22,455 nt of DNA from JAVBNW01 sp031551255 (GCA_031551255.1 JAVBNW010000069.1:1-22455); one strand, 5' to 3'. Shown: positions 6,589-14,441, counted from the stretch's first letter. A program made the numbers and translations. Notes: generated by a model from the letters alone, not told the origin.

Positions 6589-8640
6589 CTAAGCGTCCTG
6601 CTCGGCCTGCGCCCTGCGCAAATCCTCCCGCGCGATGCGGTGTAGCTCCCTTTGCGCGTTCACGACCGCGCCTTCGGCCTCTACCGCTATGTATTCGCCC
6701 TGCGCATCCTGCTCCCGGGCATTGACGTTGTCGCTCCACATAAGCTCCATAATATCCAGCATCCTTTGGCGCAGCGCCGGATCTTCCACCGGAAAGATCA
6801 ACTCTACCCTTCTGTCGAGGTTGCGCGGCATTAAATCTGCGCTGCCCGCATACACCTTGGGGTCCCCGCCGTTTTCAAATGCATAGATGCGCGAGTGCTC
6901 CAGCAGTTGTCCCACGATCGAGCGGACCCTAATGTTTTCCGAATACCCTGGAACGCCGGGGATCAGCGCGCAGATGCCGCGTATGATCAGCCGGACGGGA
7001 ACGCCCGCGTTCGAAGCCTCGTACAGCTTGTTTATGATCGGCTCATCCAGCAGGCTGTTTACCTTGATCGCGATGCCGCACACGAGGTTCCGGCGCGCAT
7101 TCGCGATCTCGGCATCGATCATGCGTAGGAAAAACGGCTTCATATTCTCGGGCGCGGTGACGAGTTTGGAATATTCGGGAGCCTTGGAATAGCCCGTGAG
7201 GTGGTTAAACAGCGCCGACGCGTCCGCGCCGAACGCCGCACGACAGGTAAACATGCCGATATCGGTATATACGCGCGCCGTGGAGCCGTTGTAGTTGCCG
7301 GTGCCTAGGTGCAAATAGCGGCGTATGCCGGATCGCTCGCGCCGCACCACCAGCGTGATTTTGCAGTGCGTCTTGAGCCCCGTGAGGCCGTAGATTACGT
7401 GGCAGCCCGCGCGCTCGAGGCGCTTTGCCCACTGAATGTTGTTTTCTTCGTCAAAGCGCGCCTTGAGCTCCACCAGCACCGTAACCTGCTTGCCCAGCTC
7501 TACCGCATGCACCAGCGCGTCGATGATTTCGCTCTTGCCGCTGACGCGGTACAGCGTTTGCTTAATCGCCAGCACATTTTCATCCTCCGCAGCCGCGCGG
7601 ATGAAGTTTGCGACATGCTCGAAGCTTTCATAGGGGTGGTGCACCATGCGGTCCCGCTTTTGTATCGCCTCGAAGGGATCGGAAAAACCGCAGAAGTCCG
7701 CCGCCTGCACCGGCGCAATCGGCGGCAGGCGCAGCGCTTGCCCGCCCTCCACCTCGGCCACCTTCATCAGCGCCGACAAATCGAGAAAGCCCGGAATATC
7801 AACCGCAAAGCGTCTGGAAATATCCAGCCGCTCCACGATGAACTCGCGCAAAGCGGAGTCCATGCCCTCTTCCAACTCCAGCCGAATCGGGCGGCCCCGC
7901 TTGCGGCGCTTGATCGTGCGCTCCATTTCGATCATCAGGTCGTCCGCATCGTCGTCGGCATCAAAATCCGCGCTGCGGGTGATGCGAAACACTCCGTGCG
8001 CCTGAATCGCGTAAAGGCTGAACACCTCGTACAGGTAGTGAGAAATCAGCCTCTCTAGCGGAAGAAATGCCCAGCCTTCAGCGGCCTTTACCGGCAGGAA
8101 TCGCGGCAAAATGGAGGGTGCCTGCACGATGGCGAAGTACTCCTGGCCATCCTGCCCGGCCAGGCGCACTGCGATGTTGAGCGACTTGTTGCTTAAAAAT
8201 GGGAACGGTCTGCTCGGATCGACGGCCAAGGGGGTGAGCACGGGCAAAACCTCGTCGAAAAACAGGTTGCGCATCGCCTCGCGCTGTTCGGCGTTAAGAT
8301 CCCCAACCGAAAGGAACGTAAGCCCCGCGGCACCAAGGTCGCCAAGCAACCGGTCAAGGCAGGCGTATTGTTCGCGGATGAACTCGCGCGACCGCGTGAG
8401 CGTAGCCTCCAGTTGTGCCTTGGGGGAGAGGCCGGATGAATCGGCGCGGGCGCTTTTATCCTTGCTCCAATCGTGTAGATACGCAACCCGTACCATAAAA
8501 AACTCGTCCAGGTTCGATGCGGTGATCGCTAAGAATTTCAGGCGCTCCAGCACCGGATTCGTTGGCTTTAGGGCCTCTTCCAAAACGCGCGCGTTAAAGG
8601 AAAGCCAGCTCAGCTCTCTGTTTTGAAACGGAATATCCAT
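6589..8640 (-). CDS. ppk1: Polyphosphate kinase 1
   Basis: This 683-residue protein has normal Ppk1 length. It reversibly makes inorganic polyphosphate from ATP at the membrane or in the cytosol. The N-terminal domain begins with NRELSWLSFNARVLEEA, and SNLDEFFMVR follows near 43. The central region has HHPYESF and IKQTLYRVSG. The phospho-acceptor His is in LKTHCK, and the second catalytic His is in HSRIYAFENGG. RRYLHLGTGNYN is also conserved. The start is fixed by GAGGAGG just upstream of ATG 8640. It follows the ppx-like gene by 31 nt on the same strand, so the two are almost certainly cotranscribed from the promoter at 10277-10305. All catalytic elements I can check are intact. Confidence 0.96.
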   Translation of the reverse strand: MDIPFQNRELSWLSFNARVLEEALKPTNPVLERLKFLAITASNLDEFFMVRVAYLHDWSKDKSARADSSGLSPKAQLEATLTRSREFIREQYACLDRLLGDLGAAGLTFLSVGDLNAEQREAMRNLFFDEVLPVLTPLAVDPSRPFPFLSNKSLNIAVRLAGQDGQEYFAIVQAPSILPRFLPVKAAEGWAFLPLERLISHYLYEVFSLYAIQAHGVFRITRSADFDADDDADDLMIEMERTIKRRKRGRPIRLELEEGMDSALREFIVERLDISRRFAVDIPGFLDLSALMKVAEVEGGQALRLPPIAPVQAADFCGFSDPFEAIQKRDRMVHHPYESFEHVANFIRAAAEDENVLAIKQTLYRVSGKSEIIDALVHAVELGKQVTVLVELKARFDEENNIQWAKRLERAGCHVIYGLTGLKTHCKITLVVRRERSGIRRYLHLGTGNYNGSTARVYTDIGMFTCRAAFGADASALFNHLTGYSKAPEYSKLVTAPENMKPFFLRMIDAEIANARRNLVCGIAIKVNSLLDEPIINKLYEASNAGVPVRLIIRGICALIPGVPGYSENIRVRSIVGQLLEHSRIYAFENGGDPKVYAGSADLMPRNLDRRVELIFPVEDPALRQRMLDIMELMWSDNVNAREQDAQGEYIAVEAEGAVVNAQRELHRIAREDLRRAQAEQDA

Positions 8641-8671
8641 ACTTCCTCCTCAGGGCTACACAGCGCGCGGC

Positions 8672-10210
8672 TTAAAAAGCCGTGCGCTCGACGCTCAGAT
8701 GGGGCGCTAGGCCGAACACCTCTTCAAACAACGGCGCGGCCTGGGCAAAGGCCCATTCCTCCAGTGCAAAGTCTTCACAGACCGTTACAGCGATGTTCAG
8801 CCGGTTGCGCTCCACCTCTACGGCCTTGAGCGCGGCCTTTTGTCTACAGGAAAAATCCAGCGCGTCGGCAATTCTTAAAATGACATGCATCTTGGCGATG
8901 AACAGGCCGTCGCTTTCATTAAGCTCGGGGTTATCGCGCCACGCGCTGCCCGCCATGGCGTTCGCACTGGGGGAAGTAATGCAGGCGATCAGCTCGGTAT
9001 CGCGTACGTACAGGCCGTAGATGCTCATATCCCTAATCAGAGATTGCGCCGCCGCCGCGGCATCCCTGGCGTTGACGAAGTACCCAATCTCGTGCAAAAG
9101 GCATGCGACTTCCAGCAGGGTGCATTGCCGCCTGGAAAGTCCGTGGATTTTGCGCAGGTTTTCAAACATCGTTACCCCGATGCGGGCTACGTGGCAGATG
9201 TGGGCGATGCGACCGTTGTAGCGCGCGGCGATTTTCATCGCCGATGCGACGGCGCCGGCTCTGAGACCCTCGTCGAACGCGCGCTTCGCGCCGGGCCGAA
9301 GCTGAAGCGCGAGCACGGATTCTAGCAAATCGACCTGCGGGCAGTGGATGCGTTTGGCCCCCGTCAAAAGCGTAAAGCCTGCAAAGATGGTAAGCATTGC
9401 GTACAGATGCTCCGCCTGCTCCAGCGGGATATCATAGCGCGCCGCCACCTGGCTGGGCGTCATGAGCTTGATTTGCTCCCAGGCGGCCAAGAGGCCCAGG
9501 CCTTGGATGACGGGTGTCGTTCTGCCCTTTGGCGCTTGGCAGATTTCGCATAGGAAGTCGATTTCGTTGCCCGCTACCGCCATATCCTCCATGCCGGAAA
9601 GATCGTGGAGCATGCGCGCGTAGTCCAGATGCACGCCGATATATTCCTCGGCTGCGCTGTCGATGCGGCGCGTTTGCACGGCGGCCGCGGTAAGCATATC
9701 GGTGATTTTTAGCGAGCCGGTGTGCAGGCTTTGGGAAAAGGCGACGCTACCGTTTTCGAGCGCCGAAAGCCCGATAGAGCCAGTGCCCGCATAGACAAGC
9801 AGTAATCTTTCCGGCACGCGGCCAAGGTGTCTGAGCATTTCGCTAAAGATGACGGCGTTATCCTCGCCTTCCTCGAGCACCTCGACATCCAGCCGGTTGC
9901 GGATGCGCAGGTGGTCGAGAATGTACGCGCGGTTGGAGGCCTCCCTTAGCGCACTCGTCGCGACCACGCGCGGTTTTTCTACGCCGTATTCCCGTGCGAC
10001 GTCGCAAAACCCCTCCAGCACGCGCGAGAGCTCGCGCAACGGCTCAAAGCCGATATGGCCGGTGGTAAATACCTCCTGGCCGATATGCGTCGGTTTTTCT
10101 AATTTATCAAGCAATGCGATTTTGCCCTTGCTCCATTGCGCAACGCGCATACGCACCGCGCTGGAGCCGATTTCGATCGCGGCGGCCACGCGGCCCGCTT
10201 TGCCCTTCAT
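8672..10210 (-). CDS. ppx: Divergent Ppx/GppA phosphatase-like protein with C-terminal HD-like domain
   Basis: This 512-residue homologue of exopolyphosphatase/guanosine pentaphosphatase is paired with ppk1. Residues 1 to about 310 form the actin-like (ASKHA) module, and about 310-512 an HD-like helical domain. The fold is clear: AAAIEIGSSAVRM at the start, VVATSALREASN, then LEEGEDNA. Key residues differ from the family, however. Motif 1 has Glu where Asp is usual (IDIGS). The second phosphate loop reads VYAGTGSIGL where DIGGGSTEL is expected. The HD site reads LLHEIGYF, and the following His-rich segment is DAAAAAQS. Activity may be altered or lost. ATG 10210 is chosen because AGAGGG sits 8 nt upstream; the TTG at 10216 has only 2 nt of spacing. 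Confidence 0.85.
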   Translation of the reverse strand: MKGKAGRVAAAIEIGSSAVRMRVAQWSKGKIALLDKLEKPTHIGQEVFTTGHIGFEPLRELSRVLEGFCDVAREYGVEKPRVVATSALREASNRAYILDHLRIRNRLDVEVLEEGEDNAVIFSEMLRHLGRVPERLLLVYAGTGSIGLSALENGSVAFSQSLHTGSLKITDMLTAAAVQTRRIDSAAEEYIGVHLDYARMLHDLSGMEDMAVAGNEIDFLCEICQAPKGRTTPVIQGLGLLAAWEQIKLMTPSQVAARYDIPLEQAEHLYAMLTIFAGFTLLTGAKRIHCPQVDLLESVLALQLRPGAKRAFDEGLRAGAVASAMKIAARYNGRIAHICHVARIGVTMFENLRKIHGLSRRQCTLLEVACLLHEIGYFVNARDAAAAAQSLIRDMSIYGLYVRDTELIACITSPSANAMAGSAWRDNPELNESDGLFIAKMHVILRIADALDFSCRQKAALKAVEVERNRLNIAVTVCEDFALEEWAFAQAAPLFEEVFGLAPHLSVERTAF

Positions 10211-10276
10211 CGGCAATTCCCTCTTTTCCTTTCGCGGCCCGGCCGCGGGTCAAGCGATAGTTTCACCATATTCTCT

Positions 10277-10305
10277 ATTATAATCTACCGTCTTCAGCCT
10301 TACAA
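10277..10305 (-). promoter_or_regulatory. Sigma-A promoter of the ppx-ppk1 operon
   Basis: On the minus strand, TTGTAA (10305-10300) and a perfect TATAAT (10282-10277) are 17 nt apart, about 70 nt upstream of the ppx ATG. It points away from the ABC-F leader promoter, whose -35 starts 35 bp further right. Confidence 0.75.
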
Positions 10306-10339
10306 GTTTTTAACACATCTGTTCCGCCGAGCAAACGGA

Positions 10340-10368
10340 TTGACGCGCGGGCAGGCGGCTGATATAAT
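10340..10368 (+). promoter_or_regulatory. Near-consensus sigma-A promoter of the ABC-F leader
   Basis: TTGACG (10340-10345), a 17-nt spacer and a perfect TATAAT (10363-10368) predict transcription from about 10375. That is some 315 nt before the ABC-F ATG. No other promoter is visible between the terminators and the ABC-F gene. Confidence 0.85.
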
Positions 10369-10395
10369 TACAGTATTATTTCCGGAAGGAATGGG

Positions 10396-10455
10396 ATGAA
10401 ATGGCGCATCCTATCGCTGTACGTCTGGCAAGAGCGCTTGCTCCGCGCGATATGA
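10396..10455 (+). CDS. 19-codon leader peptide upstream of the ABC-F gene
   Basis: The ORF reads MKWRILSLYVWQERLLRAI and then TGA. GGAAGGA lies 5 nt before the ATG, and the ORF starts about 20 nt after the predicted transcription start, as expected for a regulatory leader ORF. The peptide is basic with two Trp. Its 3' end (10440-10448) forms the left arm of a hairpin whose right arm is 10471-10479, so ribosome position could change RNA folding. No homologue is recognised. It is too short for coding statistics, so the case rests on ribosome site, position and context. Confidence 0.5.
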   Translation: MKWRILSLYVWQERLLRAI

Positions 10456-10571
10456 CCTCGATGAAACGTTGCGCGGGGCTTTTGAAGGAAGCGTGAAGAG
10501 CGCTTCTCACCTTCATCGGCATCGGCGGGTTTCTTTGTAAGAAGCTCTGCTTTGTCGTAGAAAGACCCTAG

Positions 10572-10610
10572 GCCGCAGGCGACGACGTTTCGTATCGCCC
10601 GCGGCTTTTT
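10572..10610 (+). terminator. Leader terminator 1
   Basis: GCCGCAGGCGA (10572-10582) pairs with TCGCCCGCGGC (10595-10605) with one mismatch, followed directly by five T. This is a textbook intrinsic terminator, placed upstream of the ABC-F gene it would silence. Confidence 0.8.
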
Positions 10611-10625
10611 GCGTATTTTGCGTGC

Positions 10626-10653
10626 AAAGGGCCCGGATGGGCCCTTTTTCTTT
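10626..10653 (+). terminator. Leader terminator 2
   Basis: AAAGGGCCC (10626-10634) pairs perfectly with GGGCCCTTT (10639-10647) around a GGAT loop, followed by a T-rich tail (TTCTTTT). It ends about 40 nt before the ABC-F start codon. Confidence 0.85.
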
Positions 10654-10690
10654 TGCGTATTGATCATAAACTCGAATGGAGTGAGATACC

Positions 10691-12235
10691 ATGGCAATTT
10701 TGTCGGTTGAAAATTTGTCCCACTCGTTTGGCGAAAAGGAGCTTTACAAAGATGCTTCCTTTGAGCTGAACCGGGGCGAACATATGGGCGTTGTAGGGCA
10801 AAACGGCACGGGCAAGAGTACGCTGCTGAAAATACTGCTGGGAGAGATCGTGGCAACGGGCGGGCGCGTGGTGTGGCAGGGGAGGCTTGCCATCGGCAGC
10901 ATCGACCAATACGCCGAGCTGGATCCGCGTGCCGTGATCGCGGATTATTTGCGCACCGCCTACGCGCGGCTGTATGAGGCGGAGCGCGAACTTCTTTCGC
11001 TGTATGAGCGCATGGGGCAAGGCAAGGACGACCCAAAGCTTGGCGCGCGCGCGGCGCGCCTTCAGGAAATGCTTGAAGAGAGCGGCTTTTACGAAATTGA
11101 AAACCGGGTCGCGCGGGTGGCGACGGGGCTGGGCCTTACGGCGCTCGGCCTTCATAGGCCCCTGGGCGAGCTTTCGGGCGGGCAGCGCACGAAGGTGATC
11201 CTGGCCAAGCTGCTGCTCGAGCAGCCCGATGCGCTTTTGCTCGACGAGCCCACCAACTTTCTGGACGCGGAGCACATCGCCTGGCTGTGCGAATACCTCG
11301 CGGGCTTTCCGGGCTGCCTGATCGTGGTGTCGCACGACTTTGCGTTTCTTGAAAAGGTGACCAACTGCATTGTGGATATCGAGTTTCAGATGATCCGCAA
11401 GTACCACGGCAAGTATTCGGATTTTGTCAGGCAAAAGGAGCAGCGCCGCGCCGACTATGTGCGCCGCTATGGCGAGCAGCAAAAAGAGGCGGCGAAGCTT
11501 GAGGACTACATCGCAAAGAACAAGGCGCGCGCCTCCACCGCGCGCATGGCAAAGAGCCGACAAAAAAAGCTCGACAAAATGGAGAGGCTCGCGCCGCCCT
11601 CGGTTTTGCCCGCGCCGCGCATTGCGTTTCGGCCATCGCCGCTTAACGCGCAGCGCGCGCTGGAAACGGACAGCCTGCTGGTGGGCTACGACGCCCCGCT
11701 GCTGCCCCGACTCAGGTTTTCTATCGAGGTGGGGCGAAAAGTGGTGATCACCGGCTTTAACGGCATCGGCAAATCTACGCTCATCAAGACGCTCGTGGGG
11801 AAGATTCCCTCGCTCGGCGGTAGCTTTGCGTTCGCGCCCCTGACGAAGGTCGGCTATTTTGAACAAGACCTCGCGTGGGAAGATGGAGAAAGAACGCCGC
11901 TGCAAATCCTGTCCGGCGAATACCCTATGCTTCATCCCAAGCAGGTAAGAAGGGAACTCGCCCGCTGCGGCGTCACGGCCGAGCACGCGATGCAGCCGAT
12001 TTCCACCCTCAGCGGCGGGGAGCAAAACAAGGTAAAGCTGTGCAGGATGACGTTGAACCCCTATAGCTTTTTGATTCTCGATGAGCCCACCAATCACCTG
12101 GACGCCGAGACGAAAGAGGCGCTCAAGGAGGCGATCGAGGGTTTCGCGGGCACGGTGCTGCTCGTGTGCCACGAAACGGCCTTCTATAGAGGGTGGGCCG
12201 ACAGGGTGATCGACATCGAGAAGCTGCTCGCGTAA
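10691..12235 (+). CDS. ABC-F family ATP-binding cassette protein
   Basis: This 514-residue soluble protein has two fused ABC ATPase domains and no membrane part. ABC-F proteins bind the ribosomal E site and either assist translation or rescue drug-bound ribosomes. Domain 1 has Walker A GQNGTGKS (36-43), LSGGQ (about 159) and Walker B LLLDEPTNFLD (about 181). A basic linker follows at about 240-310, rich in Lys, Arg and Glu. Domain 2 has Walker A GFNGIGKS (about 356), LSGGE (about 440) and LILDEPTNHLD (about 459). All ATPase motifs are intact. The ribosome site GGAGTGA fixes the start. The promoter-leader ORF-terminator arrangement upstream suggests induction by translation inhibitors, but the subfamily and drug cannot be told by eye. 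Confidence 0.93.
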   Translation: MAILSVENLSHSFGEKELYKDASFELNRGEHMGVVGQNGTGKSTLLKILLGEIVATGGRVVWQGRLAIGSIDQYAELDPRAVIADYLRTAYARLYEAERELLSLYERMGQGKDDPKLGARAARLQEMLEESGFYEIENRVARVATGLGLTALGLHRPLGELSGGQRTKVILAKLLLEQPDALLLDEPTNFLDAEHIAWLCEYLAGFPGCLIVVSHDFAFLEKVTNCIVDIEFQMIRKYHGKYSDFVRQKEQRRADYVRRYGEQQKEAAKLEDYIAKNKARASTARMAKSRQKKLDKMERLAPPSVLPAPRIAFRPSPLNAQRALETDSLLVGYDAPLLPRLRFSIEVGRKVVITGFNGIGKSTLIKTLVGKIPSLGGSFAFAPLTKVGYFEQDLAWEDGERTPLQILSGEYPMLHPKQVRRELARCGVTAEHAMQPISTLSGGEQNKVKLCRMTLNPYSFLILDEPTNHLDAETKEALKEAIEGFAGTVLLVCHETAFYRGWADRVIDIEKLLA

Positions 12236-12282
12236 TGCTCGGGGAAATGAAGAGGGCGGCGCGCCACGATTCCGCTTTTCGA

Positions 12283-12311
12283 TTGTACGCGGATTCGGGA
12301 TGCTGTATACT
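12283..12311 (+). promoter_or_regulatory. Sigma-A promoter of the two TIM-barrel genes
   Basis: TTGTAC (12283-12288) and TATACT (12306-12311) have a 17-nt spacer, about 50 nt before the ATG at 12363. No clear terminator is seen after the ABC-F gene, so some read-through is possible. Confidence 0.65.
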
Positions 12312-12362
12312 GTAAACTGGCACCGGAAGAAATGATTGCCTTTGGCCCAAGGAGGAAAGCGC

Positions 12363-13205
12363 ATGCTGTTGGGAGCCTATTCGCCGGAGATCTCCTTGCC
12401 GACTGTGGATGCGGTATTTCAGCGCGCCCACTCTCTGGGGTTTGCTCAGATGCAGTACGATTTTTCGACCTCGCACGGCGAGGAAATGCCCGAGGAGTTC
12501 TACCCTGGCGAGCTTTACGAGATTGCAGATGCCGCGCGGCGGTACGGAATCGATATCGTCGCGGTCAACGGCACGTTTAACATGATCGACGTGTCGCTAA
12601 GGGACGAGAACATTAGGCGCTTTGAGAACATCGCCCGGGCGTGCGCGCCCCTTGGCTGCGCGATCGTGACGCTGTGTACCGGCTCGCGCCATCCTAGTTC
12701 CATGTGGCGCTATCATCCGGATACCGCCCTCCCTAACGCGTGGGAGGATCTGATCGAAACCACGCGCCGCCTGCTGCCCATCGCAGAGCGCTACGGCCTG
12801 ACGCTCGGCGTGGAGACGGAGGCTTCCAACGTGGTGTATTCCATCGAGAGAACGCGCCGCTATCTGGATGAAATGAAAAGTCCGCGCCTTGGCGTGATCA
12901 TGGACTGCGCAAATCTCTTCCCCGCGGGGACGGCCCGAAAGGCCAATGTGCGCCCTACGATCGCTCGCGCGTTTGAACTGCTTGGAGAGAACATCGTGCT
13001 TGCGCACGGCAAGGATATTGTAGAATCCGACGGCATCGCCTTTACCGCGCCGGGAGGGGGCATCGTCGATTACGATTTTTACTTTGAACGGCTCAGGGAC
13101 ATCGATTATTGCGGCGGGCTGATCCTGCACGGCATCCACGATGAGAAAGAGTTTGCGCCGTCCGTTAACGTCATGCGCGAAAAGTTGGCGGCGGCAGGTT
13201 TATAA
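12363..13205 (+). CDS. Sugar phosphate isomerase/epimerase-like TIM-barrel protein (first)
   Basis: This 280-residue protein is of the AP-endonuclease-2 TIM-barrel type (xylose-isomerase-like), a group of isomerases, epimerases and dehydratases acting on sugars or polyols. The fold shows as successive barrel strands: MLLGAYSPE at the start, GIDIVAVNGTFNM, CAIVTLCTGSR, LTLGVETEASN with a probable metal-ligand Glu, LGVIMDCANL with Asp, and IVLAHGKDI with His. ATG 12363 is chosen because AAGGAGG lies 7 nt upstream; an upstream TTG in frame overlaps the ribosome site region. It is followed by a second member of the same superfamily 31 nt later, so the pair is an operon. The substrate is unknown. 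Confidence 0.87.
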   Translation: MLLGAYSPEISLPTVDAVFQRAHSLGFAQMQYDFSTSHGEEMPEEFYPGELYEIADAARRYGIDIVAVNGTFNMIDVSLRDENIRRFENIARACAPLGCAIVTLCTGSRHPSSMWRYHPDTALPNAWEDLIETTRRLLPIAERYGLTLGVETEASNVVYSIERTRRYLDEMKSPRLGVIMDCANLFPAGTARKANVRPTIARAFELLGENIVLAHGKDIVESDGIAFTAPGGGIVDYDFYFERLRDIDYCGGLILHGIHDEKEFAPSVNVMREKLAAAGL

Positions 13206-13236
13206 CAAAGCAAAAGGCAAGAAGGGGAGCGAGGGC

Positions 13237-14109
13237 ATGTACACGCTGTTTGATCCGAACCAAAACGGAGTGAAGGGAACGCTTCAGGAAATCGTGCCGC
13301 TGCTCGTAAAGCACGGCATCGATGGGATCGCGATTCCCAAGGGGCTGCTGGACGACCCGGCCGCCGCGCTTGACGCGGGCAAGTACCTGCGCGACCACGG
13401 CATTCGCTGGGGGCTGATGAGCATGCCCGCGGATTTTTACGCTGAAGATCTTTCGGACGATGCGTTCGACGCGGCCATAGAAAAGCTGAAAAACTGGGCG
13501 GGCGTTGCGGAGCGCGCGGGCGTGCGCTACGGCTACAACCACATCTGGAACGGCTCGAACGCGCGGGATTACGACGAAAACTTCGCGTGGAACGTCGCGC
13601 GCGTGCGCAGAGTCGCCAAGGTGATGAACGACCACGGCATCCGCTACGGGCTCGAATTTCTCGGCGTCGAAACGCTCAGGTCGAGCTTTCGCTATCCGTT
13701 CCTCAACACCATCAGCGGCATCTTCGCCATCGCCGCCGAGGCTGGCTTTGGCTGCGGCTTTGCATTCGATACCTACCACTGGTATTGCGGCGGCGCAAAC
13801 CGGGGCGACGTCTACTGGGCGGCCGCAAATGTTTCGAACATGGCGGGCTTTCACATGAACGACGGCGTTGCCGGCCGCTCCCGCGAGCAGCAGCAGGATA
13901 TGGAGCGCGCGCTGCCCATGACATCCGGCGTGATCGACGCCGCGCTGCCGTATCGCGCGTTTGCGGATGCGGGCTATGCGGGGCCCGTGATGTGCGAGCC
14001 GATGCGTCCATGGGGCGAAAACCGCGAGGGCCGCACGCTCGAGGAGAGCGTGGCCGCCATCGCCGCATCATACGTAAGGGTCGAGGAAGCGGCGGTGAAA
14101 AGGGCGTAG
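13237..14109 (+). CDS. Sugar phosphate isomerase/epimerase-like TIM-barrel protein (second)
   Basis: This 290-residue protein of the same AP-endonuclease-2 superfamily is not a close copy of its upstream neighbour. Barrel features include VRYGYNHIWNGSN, IRYGLEFLGVETLRS with a likely metal-ligand Glu, GFAFDTYHWYCGG with Asp and His, NMAGFHMNDGVAG with His, and PVMCEPMRPWGE with a final Glu. That E-D-H-E order is typical of the metal site. The ATG at 13237 has GGGGAG 7 nt upstream; the in-frame extension to 13141 overlaps the previous gene. The pair probably converts successive intermediates of one sugar or inositol-like substrate, which is inference from context. Hairpins at 14143-14226 follow. 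Confidence 0.87.
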   Translation: MYTLFDPNQNGVKGTLQEIVPLLVKHGIDGIAIPKGLLDDPAAALDAGKYLRDHGIRWGLMSMPADFYAEDLSDDAFDAAIEKLKNWAGVAERAGVRYGYNHIWNGSNARDYDENFAWNVARVRRVAKVMNDHGIRYGLEFLGVETLRSSFRYPFLNTISGIFAIAAEAGFGCGFAFDTYHWYCGGANRGDVYWAAANVSNMAGFHMNDGVAGRSREQQQDMERALPMTSGVIDAALPYRAFADAGYAGPVMCEPMRPWGENREGRTLEESVAAIAASYVRVEEAAVKRA

Positions 14110-14441
14110 GGAGGCGAACGGGGGAGGAATAGAGGTTTCGCCAGGGGATTTCATCCCCTAAACCCCTGATAAAAATGCCCGTGCGCGGGCTTTCGGCGCG
14201 ATGACAAACTGCGGTTTATCATCGCGAAATGCAAGGCCTTCAAACGGCTGCGCCATTTCCGGCCGGGTTTGCATACTGGCCGGTATTCGTGAACCGAGGA
14301 AGGCCCCGCGTCCCAGGGAAGAACCGCATAATATAAGTTTGCCTCCGGTTCCTGCATCTTTTTTTTCTTTTGTTGACTTTGTAAACAGTCTAAGGGGCGG
14401 AGATTTTTCTCCGCCCCCGATCACTTACTATGCGCTATGGT
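14110..14441. repeat. Intergenic stem-loop cluster, left of the VOC gene
   Basis: No gene is convincing here. Five inverted repeats are seen. They are AGGGGAT/ATCCCCT (14143-14159, loop TTC), GCCCG/CGGGC (14177-14190, loop TGCG) and a 13-bp stem with one mismatch (14197-14209 with 14214-14226, loop TGCG). The others are CCGGCC/GGCCGG (14259-14264 with 14278-14283) and a perfect 10-bp GGGGCGGAGA/TCTCCGCCCC (14394-14417, loop TTTT). On the minus strand the second hairpin is followed by ATTTTT and could end the VOC transcript. The density suggests a dispersed palindromic element. Confidence 0.55.

Larger units (their letters stand above)
10369..10690 (+). promoter_or_regulatory. Putative attenuator leader of the ABC-F gene
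   Basis: The leader holds, in order, a 19-codon ORF (10396-10455), a 9-bp stem followed by TTTT (10440-10448 with 10471-10479), and a 6-bp stem (GAAGCG 10488-10493 with CGCTTC 10501-10506). Two intrinsic terminators follow (10572-10610 and 10626-10653), then the ABC-F ribosome site GGAGTGA (10678-10684). CGCGGG at 10472-10477 can pair with CCCGCG at 10598-10603 in the right arm of terminator 1, giving a possible antiterminator. Leaders of this plan control several antibiotic-resistance ABC-F genes. Alternatively the 10375-10610 transcript is a free-standing small RNA. Confidence 0.6.

Noticed and set aside
10375..10610. Stand-alone small RNA (for example 6S-like) instead of an ABC-F leader
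   Set aside because: Not excluded, but I could not fold it into a known RNA class. The in-frame leader ORF with a ribosome site and the lack of another ABC-F promoter favour attenuation.
10664..12364. 566-codon minus-strand open frame opposite the ABC-F gene
   Set aside because: It is a GC-rich shadow of the ABC-F gene: the sense frame has all ATPase motifs, while the antisense translation has no family look or ribosome site.
14151..14424. Short minus-strand open frames (68 and 88 codons) in the left stem-loop cluster
   Set aside because: They overlap each other in different frames across hairpins, lack ribosome sites, and look like read-through of a repeat rather than protein.
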